The notes beneath the pieces are model-generated. The model was not told the origin of the DNA, ran no database searches, and saw only the letters and a program-made list of their open reading frames with translations. From assembly GCF_000191885.1 (NCBI RefSeq), contig NZ_AEWI01000013.1:124001-188000 (forward strand): DNA of 64,000 nucleotides, read 5' to 3'. The stretch is from Anaerophaga thermohalophila DSM 12881. Lineage in GTDB: Bacteria; Bacteroidota; Bacteroidia; Bacteroidales; Marinilabiliaceae. Within the stretch, counting starts at the first letter, position 1. Each line of letters opens with the position of its first letter. Positions 27,867 through 38,249 of this stretch are shown piece by piece. The position numbers were made by a program, and so were the translations under genes.

Positions 27867-29069
27867 TCAGGAGAATAGTTTTTGAAGAACCTCTCCGTCT
27901 TTCAGCAATCCGAGGGAACCGTTCTTAACAGAAAACTCATCAAAGACGGAAACACTATCTGGTTTTTCGCCTGGTTTTATCAGAAGAAAAGGAACCGGAT
28001 CGGAAGTGTGAGTGCGCAGAGCACAAGGGGTAGGATGATCGGGCAACAAAGCAAGCGAAACCTCTCCTTCCATGTTTTTGATCCCTTCCCATAACGGTTT
28101 CAGAAGTCTGTGGTCGAAGTCCTCCACGACCCGTTTCTTAAGCTCTTTGTCACCTTCGTGTCCGGCCTCATCAGCGGCTTCCACATGCAAAAATACAAAA
28201 TCGACTTTTTTAAGAGCGCTGACAGCAGCAGCTGCTTTGCCTTCATAATTGGTATCAAACAATCCCGTAGCGCCTTCGACATAAATATTATCAAGTCCGG
28301 CAAGACTTCCGATGCCACGAATTAAATCGACTGCAGAGATAACTGCACCGGAATGTATCCCCCATCGTTCTTTGAAAGTCGGAAATCCTCCGGGTTTTCC
28401 GGGCGACCATGGCCATATAGCATTGGCAGGTGGAAGTCCCTTCTTTTTCCTTGCCACGTTTACGGGGTGCTTATCTAAAAGTTTAATAGAACGTTTTATC
28501 AAAGAAATAAGTGTTTCAGCTGTTTGATTGCCAACTTTTGTCCCTTCAGGTAACAGTCTGGCCATTTCCTCGCCCGGATGGTCGTGTGGCGGACGACAGA
28601 TGACATCACCTTCACCACCCTGAAGCATCATAAGATTCCGGTAGCTTACGCCCTGATAAAAACGAGCTCCGTCTTTAATAAACTCATCATTTAGGGACTG
28701 TATGAGTTCTTCAGCTTCTTCGTTGGAAATATGACCGGCCGAGTGATTCATCAATTTTCCGTTTTCAACGGTCACCAAATTGCATCTGAACACAAGTTCG
28801 TCGGGGCGAACAGGTATTTTAAGAGCAGCAGCTTCAAGGACGCCCCTGCCCGGAAAATATTTCCGGGGATCAAATCCCAAAATACTCATATTGGCAATTT
28901 CGCTTCCCGGATGCATTCCTTCCGGAACCGATTGCAATAAGCCTGTTTGGGCTATTGAACAAAGATGATCCATAACCGGCTTTCGGGCCATCATCAGGGG
29001 TGTCTTGTTATTCCATTCCGGTATGGGCAAATCAGCCATACCATCAGCCAAAACAACAATATATTTCAT
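27867..29069 (-). CDS. Phosphoglycerate-mutase-like proposed homoserine kinase
   Basis: 400 residues of the archaeal-type cofactor-independent phosphoglycerate mutase (ApgM) branch of the alkaline phosphatase superfamily. Visible: VLADGMADLP (metal-binding Asp), HPGSEIANMSILGFDP (nucleophile serine region), VEAADEAGHEGD and LPDHPTPCALRTHTSDPVPF (second metal site). Family knowledge: the subgroup found beside thrC or thrA (TIGR02535 type) is proposed to act as homoserine kinase in bacteria lacking the GHMP enzyme ThrB. Co-transcription with thrC supports this. No ThrB-type gene is in the window. A genuine mutase role cannot be excluded. The start codon lies at the tail of a stop-to-start element. 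Confidence 0.8.
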   Translation of the reverse strand: MKYIVVLADGMADLPIPEWNNKTPLMMARKPVMDHLCSIAQTGLLQSVPEGMHPGSEIANMSILGFDPRKYFPGRGVLEAAALKIPVRPDELVFRCNLVTVENGKLMNHSAGHISNEEAEELIQSLNDEFIKDGARFYQGVSYRNLMMLQGGEGDVICRPPHDHPGEEMARLLPEGTKVGNQTAETLISLIKRSIKLLDKHPVNVARKKKGLPPANAIWPWSPGKPGGFPTFKERWGIHSGAVISAVDLIRGIGSLAGLDNIYVEGATGLFDTNYEGKAAAAVSALKKVDFVFLHVEAADEAGHEGDKELKKRVVEDFDHRLLKPLWEGIKNMEGEVSLALLPDHPTPCALRTHTSDPVPFLLIKPGEKPDSVSVFDEFSVKNGSLGLLKDGEVLQKLFS

Positions 29070-29209
29070 CCGTATAAAATTTAATTATTAAGGTCGGATG
29101 GAACTCGCATGCAAGCGTTTTATACATGTTCTATTGTGACAAACTTTGTCATGCTCGTTTCACCCGTACAAAATAAGTTATTTTATTGGTCTGATGCAAC
29201 CTCGTCCCG
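29064..29209 (-). repeat. Stop-to-start element plus an extra tail, upstream of apgM-like gene
   Basis: The copy is reversed, so on the minus strand it reads head ATGAAACGAGCATGACAAAG (hairpin TGACAA/TTGTCA), ATGTATAAAA, CTTGCATGCGAG, TTCCATCCGACC and tail AATTTTATACGGATGAAA, ending at the start codon of the downstream gene. Bases 29163-29209 add a second, partial tail (GGTCTGATGCAACC). Confidence 0.72.
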
Positions 29210-29249
29210 GCTTATCTGTATTCATCTTATCATACTTTAATTGATGTCA

Positions 29250-29515
29250 GATTCTTCGCTCCGCTCAGGATGACAAACAGCTAAGGTTAAGGTTGAGGTT
29301 GAGGTTGAGGTTGAGGTTGAGGTTGAGGTTGAGGTTAAGGTTGAGGTCGAGGTTGAGAGTTCACCACAGTTGACACAGATGAACACAGATTATTTTTATT
29401 AACATCAATAAAAATCACATTTTAGTCTGTTTGCTTTTTTAAAATTCTCCCCCTTCGTCAGAATGACAAAGGGCCTCTTGTCATTCTGAGGAGGTAACGA
29501 CGAAGGATCTGCCAC
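29250..29515. repeat. Repeat mosaic: REP fragments and GGTTGA tandem
   Basis: A REP-like half (AGATTCTTCGCTCCGCTCAG near 29251) is followed by about twelve units of the hexamer GGTTGA (29283-29355, with a few GGTTAA/GGTCGA variants). Then come a CACAGATGAACACAGATTAT segment and a second REP half (GTCATTCTGAGGAGGTAACG to 29511). The same parts appear in reverse order at 34638-34821, where the hexamer is only 4-5 units. Confidence 0.65.
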
Positions 29516-29583
29516 CTGTTTTTGGTTTCTTTGATGATTACTGGTTAGCGAGTATTTACATATATTCTTGTTGTGGGAATAAA

Positions 29584-29726
29584 TGAGCCCAATCTAAAAA
29601 GCATCTTTGTTGCCAAACTCGTTGTTGTTTTAAATATTTGAATCCTCATTAACAACAAGTTAACTCCTATACAAAAATTTAAAATGCCTGGATTTTGACA
29701 AAAATATGCTTTTTATCCTGCACTCA
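29584..29726. repeat. MITE-1 copy with perfect target duplication
   Basis: 143 bp, about 90 percent like the copy at 13590-13732, with the same termini (TGAGCCCAATC and, on the other strand, TGAGTGCAGGATAAAAAGCA). The flanks are TAAA on both sides, a clean 4-bp target-site duplication. Confidence 0.8.
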
Positions 29727-29925
29727 TAAATGTTACTACACCATGCCCTTGACAAAATCCATCTGTTTTGACCGGGCTCACGTTTAGCTAACGGACAAAA
29801 ATAGACCTTTTTAAATGAAGAAAGAAATGAAACGGGAATTGTTATTGCATCGGCATATCCATTTATCCCTGAATGACCGGAATTTTGTTCTTACGCATAC
29901 CCTTTGCCCCTACCCTTTCTCAGCT

Positions 29926-30967
29926 CTAAACCAGTGGTATATTATGTTCACTGCAAATCTGCCTCATTTCATCAGACCAAATGCTGGCCTGTATTTCACC
30001 AATATGCGCTTTACGCAGGAAATACATGCACAGGCGCGACTGACCAATACCGCCGCCAATGCTTAAAGGGAAATCGCCGTTCAGCAGACGCCGGTGAAAA
30101 AGAAAATCTTTTCGGTAAAGTACAATCTTTGATCTCCAACTGTCGCTGTAATGCTTCGGCATCAACACGAATACCCATGGATGAAATTTCAAACGCTCTC
30201 TCAAGAACAGGATTCCAGAGTAAAATATCACCATTTAATCCCGGATATCCCTCTTCGCCCATTGTACTCCAGTCATCATAGTCAGGGGCTCTGCCGTCAT
30301 GAGGCTCTCCATTGGATAAGTTCCCGCCAATTCCGATTAAGAAAACAGCACCGTAATTCTTACAAATGGCATCTTCCCGCTCTTTGGGAGAAAGATTCGG
30401 ATATTGTTGAAGCAACTCTTCACTATGTATAAAATGAATTTTTGATGGCAAAAGCGGAGTCAGTTGCGGATATTTTTCGTAAAGAATAAATTCGGTTCTT
30501 TTCAGCACTTCATAAATGCTCTTCACTATTTTCTTTAAAAACCGGACGCTGCGGTCGGTTTTATTAATAGAACGTTCCCAGTCCCATTGATCGACATAAA
30601 TTGAATGCGTATTATCAAGTACCTCGTCGGGACGAATGGCATTCATGTCGGTATAAATTCCAAATCCAGGCTCAATATCATAGTCGGTGAGCACCATTCT
30701 TTTCCATTTTGCCAGACTGTGAACAATCTCGGCTTCTTTGTCGCCAAGGTCTTTTACCGGAAATGTGACGGGACGTTCCGTTCCGTTTAAATCATCATTA
30801 ATGCCTGTGCCCTTCAGAACAAATAACGGGGCTGTTACTCTTCTTAATCGCAATTCGGAAGACAACCCCGACTGAAATGCATCTTTAATGACCGTTATGG
30901 CGTGTTCGGTTTGCTTCAAATCCAACAAAGGCCGGTACCCTTTGGGAATGAATAGTTTATCTATCAT
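29926..30967 (-). pseudogene. asnA: Aspartate-ammonia ligase with a frameshift
   Basis: The first frame (30967 to about 30115) encodes a typical AsnA: IPKGYRPLLDLKQTEHAI, LTDYDIEPGFGIYTDM, YVDQWDWERSI, GIGGNLSNGEPHDGRAPDYDDW. After EIKDCT it runs into unrelated sequence and stops at 30011. The missing C-terminus is intact in the next minus-strand frame ([37 protein letters not shown], stop at 29926). Together they give about 346 residues, the family length. One extra base (or two missing) between about 30100 and 30130 separates them. The break removes conserved active-site residues of the GGGIGQSR loop. The gene would make asparagine from aspartate and ammonia. A -7-type box TAATTTTG lies at 31012-31005. 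It could be a sequencing error. Confidence 0.85.
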
Positions 30968-31197
30968 AATTGTTGAAATACGAAATATACTTTTATTTTC
31001 TTCACAAAATTACGCACCTAAATTACAATTAAAAAATTTTTGGACACATTTTTTATCATTTTATCATATAATAGCCCTGTTTTTTTAATTAATTGAAACG
31101 AGTATGACAAAAATAGTTCTTTCAGGATCAGACTCATTTATTGTTTTAACCAAAAAATTGAAATACCCAAAGGAGGCATCGCCGAATTTTTATTATC

Positions 31198-31205
31198 TAT
31201 CTTTG
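31198..31205 (+). promoter_or_regulatory. -7 box of the MFS gene
   Basis: TATCTTTG matches TAnnTTTG, 16 bases before the start codon, which would give a very short leader. No TTG is found at the -33 position. Confidence 0.4.
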
Positions 31206-31221
31206 CGGCAAAAATAAAGAG

Positions 31222-32403
31222 ATGGAACAGCATTACAGCAGGAATATAATAAGGCTGTACATTATAAAAACAGCGAAATGGTTCATGCTGACCATGCCCA
31301 TCATTATGCTGTTCTATAAGGATATGGGTCTGAGCCATGAACAATCCTTTCAGCTTAAAGCCATATACAGTATCAGCGTTGTTATCTTTGAAGTACCATC
31401 GGGTTACCTGGCAGACATACTTGGGCGAAGAATAACCCTCATTTTGGGTGCAATATTGGGTACGCTGGGCTTCCTGTTTTACTCAATTGGCGGGGGATTT
31501 TGGATGTTTCTGGCAGCGGAAATGACCTTAGGTATCGGGCAGAGTTTTGTTTCGGGCGCCGATTCAGCAATGTTGTTTGACTCGCTGAAATCGGATGGTC
31601 GCAGTCATCAATATCTCAAATACGAGGGGATAAACTATTCGATAGGGAATTACTCGGAGGCTTTGGCGGGATTGGCTGGCGGTGCCCTTGCGGAGATCAG
31701 TCTGCATCTTCCCTTCTACTTTCAGACCGGCATTGCTTTTCTGGCAGTACCCGCCGCGTTTACATTGCTTGAGCCACCATCAAAGCAAAAGCCTGGGAGA
31801 CCAGGATTCAGAGACATATTAAAAGTAGTACATTATGCACTTGTGAAAAACATCCGACTCAGATGGAATCTGATCTATTCGTCTATCATTGGTACGAGTA
31901 CACTCACCATGGCATGGGTGTACCAGCTGCGGCTCGATGAGTTTGGTTTTAAGGAGATTTTCATCGGGGGCACCGCCACAGCTCTGAACATTTTGGTAGG
32001 AACGGTAACTCTATTCTCGTCGAGGCTGGAAAGGAAAATGGGGAAAAAGATTACCGTAATGACCACCAGCCTGTTAATTACCGGAGGTTTTGTGGCAGGG
32101 GGACTCACGCATCAGGCTTTTTTCTTTTTGCTACTTCTGGGAATCTTTTACATGGCACGAGGTGTGGCAACACCTGTCCTGAAGGATTACATCAACCAAA
32201 TTACACCGTCAGAAATAAGAGCTACCGTTTTATCGGTTCGAAATTTGCTGATACGGGCTCTTTTTGCTGTTATAGCACCCCTTTTCGGGTGGCTCAGTGA
32301 TAAACTGTCGCTTGCTCAGGCGCTGTTAATCGTCGGGCTTGTCTTTATGGCATTAGCTCTCTCTACGGTTTCTTTATTTCTGAACACTTTGAAAAATTAC
32401 TAA
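31222..32403 (+). CDS. MFS transporter
   Basis: 393 residues with about 12 hydrophobic segments. The loop 2-3 signature is VPSGYLADILGRRITLILGA, matching the major facilitator G-x-L-a-D-x-x-G-r-r pattern. The central loop is basic (PSKQKPGRPGFRDI). It is likely an inner-membrane drug or metabolite exporter of the broad DHA type, but the substrate cannot be told. It stands between asnA and a convergent MBL gene, whose stop is 20 bases from its own. Confidence 0.9.
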   Translation: MEQHYSRNIIRLYIIKTAKWFMLTMPIIMLFYKDMGLSHEQSFQLKAIYSISVVIFEVPSGYLADILGRRITLILGAILGTLGFLFYSIGGGFWMFLAAEMTLGIGQSFVSGADSAMLFDSLKSDGRSHQYLKYEGINYSIGNYSEALAGLAGGALAEISLHLPFYFQTGIAFLAVPAAFTLLEPPSKQKPGRPGFRDILKVVHYALVKNIRLRWNLIYSSIIGTSTLTMAWVYQLRLDEFGFKEIFIGGTATALNILVGTVTLFSSRLERKMGKKITVMTTSLLITGGFVAGGLTHQAFFFLLLLGIFYMARGVATPVLKDYINQITPSEIRATVLSVRNLLIRALFAVIAPLFGWLSDKLSLAQALLIVGLVFMALALSTVSLFLNTLKNY

Positions 32404-32422
32404 TTAGTGCCGGGTACTGATC

Positions 32423-33193
32423 TCAAACTTCAATCTCCAATCCGTCATAAGCCAGTGCAATATTTCCCGGGAGTTGTTTAGATATTTCCGCATGTAAGCC
32501 CATGTGATGACTGATATGGGTAATAAAAGCCTGCCGTGGTTCAAGTTCTTTTATTATAGCTATGGCCTGCTCAAGATTAAAATGTGAGATGTGCTCTTTT
32601 ATCCTCAGTCCGTTAATAACAAATACTTCACTGTTTTTAAGTTTTGACATGCTCTCATCAGGAATACGGCTGGCATCGGTAATATAGCTGAAATTACCGA
32701 TACGGAATCCCAGAACAGGCATCAGATGGTGATACACCCGAACAGGAACAACCGGAATACCGAAAACTTTAAACGAAGCATGATCGTTTATTTCGTTCAG
32801 TATCAAATCAGGTACGCCGGGATATTTTTCATCTTCATCTTTAAAAGCATAAGCGTATTCCTTCTTTAACGCGCTAAGCGTTCGTTCTTCGGCATAAAGC
32901 TGTGTGGGTTGTTTGTTTATCCAATTGAATGCCCTGACATCGTCGAGTCCGGCAGTATGGTCTTTATGCTCGTGGGTATATAAAATGGCATCCAGTCGTT
33001 TTGTATCGGAGGCCAGCATTTGCTGACGAAAATCCGGGCCCGAGTCAATGACCACAACACGGTCATCGGTTTCTATTTTTACAGAAGAACGCATTCGCTT
33101 ATCTTTTGTATCTGACGAATGACAAACTTCGCAATCACATGCAATCATGGGAATTCCCATGGAAGTTCCGGTTCCTAAAAATGTAACTTTCAA
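32423..33193 (-). CDS. PhnP-like metallo-beta-lactamase-fold hydrolase
   Basis: 256 residues. GTGTSMGIP at the N-terminus, the structural zinc site ACDCEVC, the catalytic metal motif THEHKDHTAG, YITDASRI and a late HISHHMGLH place it with PhnP-type cyclic phosphodiesterases of the MBL fold. There is no phosphonate (phn) operon around, so the substrate is probably another cyclic or phosphodiester compound. Cytoplasmic. Confidence 0.85.
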   Translation of the reverse strand: MKVTFLGTGTSMGIPMIACDCEVCHSSDTKDKRMRSSVKIETDDRVVVIDSGPDFRQQMLASDTKRLDAILYTHEHKDHTAGLDDVRAFNWINKQPTQLYAEERTLSALKKEYAYAFKDEDEKYPGVPDLILNEINDHASFKVFGIPVVPVRVYHHLMPVLGFRIGNFSYITDASRIPDESMSKLKNSEVFVINGLRIKEHISHFNLEQAIAIIKELEPRQAFITHISHHMGLHAEISKQLPGNIALAYDGLEIEV

Positions 33194-33892
33194 AGTATAT
33201 TGTTTTATGTTTAATTATCAATTCCTTCCGATTCTGAAAATATGCCTAAACGCAAAGGTGCGAAGACCCTCAGTTTTTTATGCTGATGAATCCTCGTCAA
33301 CAACAAGTTAATTCGGGTACAAAAATTTAAAACGCTTTGATTTTGACAAAAATATGCTTTTTATACTGCACTCAATAACTTAAAGCCCCAATTTTAATTA
33401 ATTTTCGGGTATTTAAAAACACATTTTTCATAGCCCAAACAACAGTTAATCGTGGAGATAAGTAGTTAGTCTTTGCAAGAAAACACCAACTACTGCGTTA
33501 TTCTCGTTTTTGAATCAGTTATTTACGAAGAATAAACTCCTTGGATTCAAAAACTTCGAAAGCCTTGTATTTGGCGCTTTCTTATCAAAGACTAAAAAAA
33601 ACTTAGTGTTCTTGCTGGCACTAGTTATCTGTAAACATTCGACTTCTATCACGGTATCCAGGCCTCTACGCCCGGGAATAAACCATCACACAGATTAATT
33701 GTTTATCATTGACCAAACTATTACATACAATAGATTGTTAGTTTTATAAATGATTCGTATTATCTTGATATGTTGTATTTTAACAGACAAAATCAAATAA
33801 TCACAAATAGCTGATTGACAATCCGCTACAGGATTAATCAAGTACTATACTTTTTTTTTTTAAGACAAAGACATTTTTAAAATCTTAAACTT
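33194..33892. other. Gene-free gap with a truncated MITE-1
   Basis: Bases about 33287-33374 are the right half of MITE-1 (CAACAACAAGTTAATTCGGG through ATGCTTTTTATACTGCACTCA); the left end is missing. The rest is AT-rich. A 62-codon plus frame at 33510 has no features and was not called. Confidence 0.6.
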
Positions 33893-34435
33893 ATGAAGAT
33901 AAAATCATTATTAACTGCAGTATTTTTGTTCACGGGAGTATCCATTATTGCGGGACAAACCGGTTTTTACGATTTCAAAGTAAAAACCCTGGATGGAGAG
34001 ACATTCGACTTTGCCAGTTTGAAAGGGAAAAAAGTGATGATTGTAAATACTGCCAGCAAATGTGGGTTCACTCCGCAATATGAGCAACTTCAGGATATTT
34101 ATGAGAAGTATGGCAAAGACCATTTTGTCATTATCGGTTTTCCGGCCAACAACTTTATGAATCAGGAACCGGGGACGGCCGAGGAAATCCGTGAGTTTTG
34201 TGATGTCAACTATGGCGTTACCTTTCCGATGATGGCAAAAATCAGTGTAAAAGGAGATGACCAGCATCCTTTGTACCAATGGTTAACCAATAAAGAAAAG
34301 AATGGCGTCAGTGACAGTGAGGTCAAGTGGAATTTCCAGAAATATCTGATCAGTGCCGACGGGAAACTTGAAAAAGTAATTCCGTCAAAAACGAGGCCTG
34401 ATGACCCTGAAATTATCGCCTGGATTAAAGACTAA
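33893..34435 (+). CDS. Secreted glutathione peroxidase-family protein
   Basis: 180 residues with an N-terminal signal (MKIKSLLTAVFLFTGVSIIAGQ). The thioredoxin-like GPx fold shows the peroxidatic cysteine in NTASKCGFTPQY, FPANNFMNQEPGT and VKWNFQKYLI. The usual FPCNQF reads FPANNF, so the second-motif cysteine is alanine and the tetrad glutamine is asparagine. A cysteine in EFCDVNYG could act as resolving residue. It likely reduces peroxides in the periplasm with thioredoxin-like donors. Confidence 0.9.
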   Translation: MKIKSLLTAVFLFTGVSIIAGQTGFYDFKVKTLDGETFDFASLKGKKVMIVNTASKCGFTPQYEQLQDIYEKYGKDHFVIIGFPANNFMNQEPGTAEEIREFCDVNYGVTFPMMAKISVKGDDQHPLYQWLTNKEKNGVSDSEVKWNFQKYLISADGKLEKVIPSKTRPDDPEIIAWIKD

Positions 34436-34545
34436 GCAGAGATTCCCCGGCTTTAGCTTATTGACGACACCACTTTCAGATTATTTTACATTAGTTTTTG
34501 CCTTTAACCGTCTGGCCAGATTCGAAGTTATTTTCTATTTTTACA

Positions 34546-34821
34546 TCCGAAACGAGCAGCATGACAAAGATTGTTATAAAAGAACATGTATAAACACCAT
34601 CTAACCTCTAATCATAAAGAAACCAAAAACAGGGAACAGATTCTTCGTCGTTACCTCCTCAGAATGACGTTAGACAGTCTGTCATTCTGAGCGGAGCGAA
34701 GAATCTAAAAAAAGCAAACAGAGTAAAATGTGATTTTTATTGATGTTAATAAAAATAATCTGTGTTCATCAGCGTCATCAGTGGTGAACTCTCATCCTCA
34801 TCCTCATCCTCAACCTCAACC
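34546..34821. repeat. Composite repeat: element head, REP unit and hexamer
   Basis: It starts with a head variant (CATCCGAAACGAGCAGCATG at 34545, hairpin GACAA/TTGTT), passes through ATGTATAAACACCATCTAAC and a complete REP-like unit (34638-34706). Then come a segment shared with 29355-29440 in reverse (TTTTTATTGATGTTAATAAA) and CATCCT/CAACCT hexamers to 34821. It matches the insert inside the copy at 12857-13073. Confidence 0.65.
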
Positions 34822-34828
34822 TAATCAG

Positions 34829-34929
34829 ATGAAACGAGCATGGCAACGTTTTGCCACAATCAGAATATGTATAAGTTCTTGCATGCGAGTTCCATCCGAA
34901 CTTAATAAATAACTTTTATACGGATGAAA
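34829..34929 (+). repeat. Stop-to-start element upstream of the AddA-like gene
   Basis: A complete copy: head ATGAAACGAGCATGGCAACG (hairpin TGGCAA/TTGCCA), ATGTATAAG, CTTGCATGCGAG, TTCCATCCGAAC and tail TTTTATACGGATGAAA. The tail ATG (34924) is out of frame; the gene starts 22 bases later. Confidence 0.75.
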
Positions 34930-34945
34930 ATAACTTCGATTTTTT

Positions 34946-37900
34946 ATGTCCCGACTGAAAATATACCGTGCATCAGCAGGTTCTGGTAAAACATTTACCC
35001 TGACCCGTGAATTCATCCGCTTGCTGTTTAACGATCCTTTCGCTTATCGTCATATTCTGGCCGTTACCTTTACCAACAAAGCTACAGCCGAAATGCGTCA
35101 GCGCATTTTGCAGAAGATTTATGAACTTGGATATCTCACCGGCAGCAAACCCGACTACATGGATGAGCTGATAGATGAGACGGGGATGACAGAACTTCAG
35201 GTACGTGAAAGAGCCCGGTTAATATTGAGACTTTTGTTGCATGATTTTTCAAGGTTTTCTGTTAATACCATCGACAGTTTTTTCCAGCAGATTATCCGGG
35301 CTTTTGCAAGGGATGCCGGACTTCAATTGGGTTTCAGAACCGAATTGGACCATCAGTCCATACTCACCCAGGCCATTGATCGCGTTGTGCTCGAAATAGA
35401 CATGAAAGGCCATGAGGCCATAAAAAGATGGCTTCTTGACTTTGCAGAGAAAAAAAATCTCAGAGGGAAAAAGCTGGAACATCAACAGAGAGATCAGTTC
35501 CTTTTCTGAAGAAATATTCAAAGAAGCCTATCAATCGGTTGCCGGCATTCTTTCTGAAAAACTGGCCAACCGCCACTTTATGAATTCCTACCTTTCCCGG
35601 CTTCATCAAATAATTCGAAGCTATGAATCTGAACTTCAAAAATATGGAGAAAAAGGCCTCGCTCTGATTAACCGGTACAATCTTGAAATAAGCAAAGATT
35701 TCAACAACGGGAGCCGTGGCAAAATGATGGTCTTCCTCAAACTCGCCAATGAAGAAAAATACAACGAAGCACATATTTTTTCTTTATATAATAATCTCGA
35801 TTCGTGGCAAAAGAAAAGTAATCCGGCCCATATCAATAATACCATCGAAAAAGTCTATACAGGAGGATTAAATGATCTTCTCGGACAAATGACAGGTTTC
35901 ATCCACGAACGTAAAAGAGAGTATCTGACGGCAAAAGCCATTATAAAAAATTTTTATACCCTGGGAATTATTAATGATGTCAATCAAAAGATATTGGAAA
36001 TATCGAGGGAACAAAATGTATTCCTGCTTGCCGGAACCAATCATTTGTTGTCGCGCATTATACACGAGGATGAAGCGCCATTTATCTATGAGCGCACAGG
36101 AACCAGGTATGAGCATTACATGATTGATGAGTTCCAGGATACCTCATCGCTTCAATATGCCAACTTCCGGCCGCTCATTTGGAACAGCCTGGCTCAGGAT
36201 CAGTTTGCTATGCTTGTGGGTGATGTAAAACAATCCATCTATCGTTGGCGGAATTCGGACTGGACGTTACTGGCCGAACAGGTGGAAAAAGATTTTAACA
36301 CTTTTGGAACCCAGGTAAAAACACTTGACACCAACTGGCGAAGCAGCCGCAATGTTATTGCATTTAACAATGGCTTTTTCAAACATGCTGCCAGGGCTTT
36401 ACAGGCAAATTTAAACAACAAAGCCCCCAACGATATTCCTGATGAAGACCTGCCCGAAGGATTCGATTTTCAAATCATGGAAGCCTACCAGGATGTTGTG
36501 CAGAAAATGCCTTCGGGAAAAACAGCAGAAGAAGGACACGTTTCTTTTTCATTTCTGGAAGCTGACAGAAAAGAAGATTTTCAAAATTCAGCCATCGAAG
36601 CTGCTGTAAATCATATTCACGAGTTGATCAACAATGGATTTGCCATTTCAGACATTTGTGTTTTGGTACGGAAAAGAAATGAAGGAACGGCCATTACCAA
36701 TGCCCTGCTGTCAGGAGATTATCATCCGGAGAATAAGACGCTTCCTGTTATCAGTAATGAAACACTTCAACTAAGCAGCTCTCCTGCAGTATTATTCATC
36801 ATCAATCATCTGAAATTCATTCAAAATCCTGATGACAAAGTACTCGAATCTTTCATCCGGCTTCACTGGGAAAGGCATCAGCGTGAAAACAGCGAATCAC
36901 AATTTAACGCTTCTGATGTTTTTCATGATCCATCACGGATCAGAACATGGGAAGAACATCTGGCATTTTTATCGGAAAAACAAACGTTTCCCCTGTACGA
37001 TTTAGCCGATGAACTGGTACGTCTGCTTCCCCCTGCAATACGAAAAGAACAAGGCATTTATATCCAGACTCTTCTCAACAGCATTAATCATTTTTCTTCA
37101 CGCGAAACAGCGGATCTGGCATTGTTCCTCGACGAATGGGATAAAAGCATTCGCTACGACTCGGTTATGGTTCCCGAAAACCAGAATGCCATACGCGTGA
37201 TGACCATACACAAGGCCAAAGGACTGGAATTTAAAGCTGTCGTTATACCGTTTTGTAACTGGGAACTGGATGCTTCACGGCAACAAAACCTTTTATGGTG
37301 TAAACCTCAAAAAGCACCATTTAACCAATTGGAACTTGTTCCGGTAGATTATGAAAAATCACTGGCAGACACCTGTTTTGCCAAAGAATATTTGCAGGAG
37401 CTCATGCATCAATACATCGATAATCTGAACCTGATGTACGTGGCATTTACCCGTGCCAGGCATTCGTTAACTGTTTTTTGTCAAAGAAAGAAAAAAGCAC
37501 CAACAGACCTGGTCACCGTATCAGACCTTTTATGGTTTCATTTTACCTCGCGCGAAACCGATCAGGAAGCGTTGCCCGGAAGCTGGGATGAAGGGAGCTT
37601 CAAATACCTGTCGGGACAGCCAATTCCGGAAAAGAGAAAAGAAGAGAACAAAGAAAAAAATCGAAACGAACGCAGACCCTTTAAAACGCATCGCCTGGAA
37701 ACCATTGAGACTTTCTCATTCAGGGAACGCATCTCGATTCATTCAGAAAGCACCGAATATTTCGACGACGAAGCTGTTGAGAAAGGCGCTTCGTACGGTA
37801 AAATTATGCATCGCCTGTTTGAAATGATCGAAGTGCGTAGCGACCTCAATAATGCTTTGAAAACATTGTGGTTTGAAGGTAAAATTAATGAATTTGAAAT

Positions 37901-38231
37901 GGCGCAAATCCGTAAAAGCATGGAAAAATGGCTTTCGAAACCAGAAGTTCAAAGCTGGTTCGACGGCTCCTGTAAAGTCCTGTCAGAGGTGCCGATTCTG
38001 GACAAAAACATTCACCGTCCCGACCGCGTAATGCTCAGAAAAGACGAAACCATTGTTGTGGACTATAAATTCGGTAAAGAAGATACCATCCAACATCAGG
38101 CTCAGGTTAAAGGATATATGAAAAGCATAAAAAACATGGGACATCCAAATGTAAAAGGATACATCTGGTATGTCCCGCATGATGAAATTGTAAAAGTTGA
38201 TTATGAGGCGATTCAGGGTAAATTGTTTTAG
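34946..38231 (+). pseudogene. AddA-like UvrD/RecB helicase-nuclease with a frameshift at an A8 run
   Basis: Two overlapping frames make one protein of about 1095 residues. Frame one (34946-35509) has Walker A ASAGSGKTFTLTREF and TFTNKATAEMR. Frame two (open to 38231) has the DExx box MIDEFQDTSS, GDVKQSIYRWR, TIHKAKGLEF, VAFTRARHSL and a C-terminal RecB-type nuclease motif (PDRVMLRKDETIVVDYKFG). The frames join at a run of eight A (35450-35457); with seven A the reading continues as AEKKISEGKSWNINREI. This is either an inactivating insertion, transcriptional slippage or a read error. The family repairs double-strand breaks with an AddB-type partner, which is not adjacent. Confidence 0.85.
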
Positions 38232-38249
38232 CCCGGGACCTGTGCCCGA

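Noticed and set aside
29283-29355. GGTTGA tandem as a telomere-like end
   Set aside because: Genes continue on both sides without a break, so it is an internal microsatellite.
33510-33698. 62-codon plus-strand frame
   Set aside because: No recognisable features in a repeat-bearing gap.
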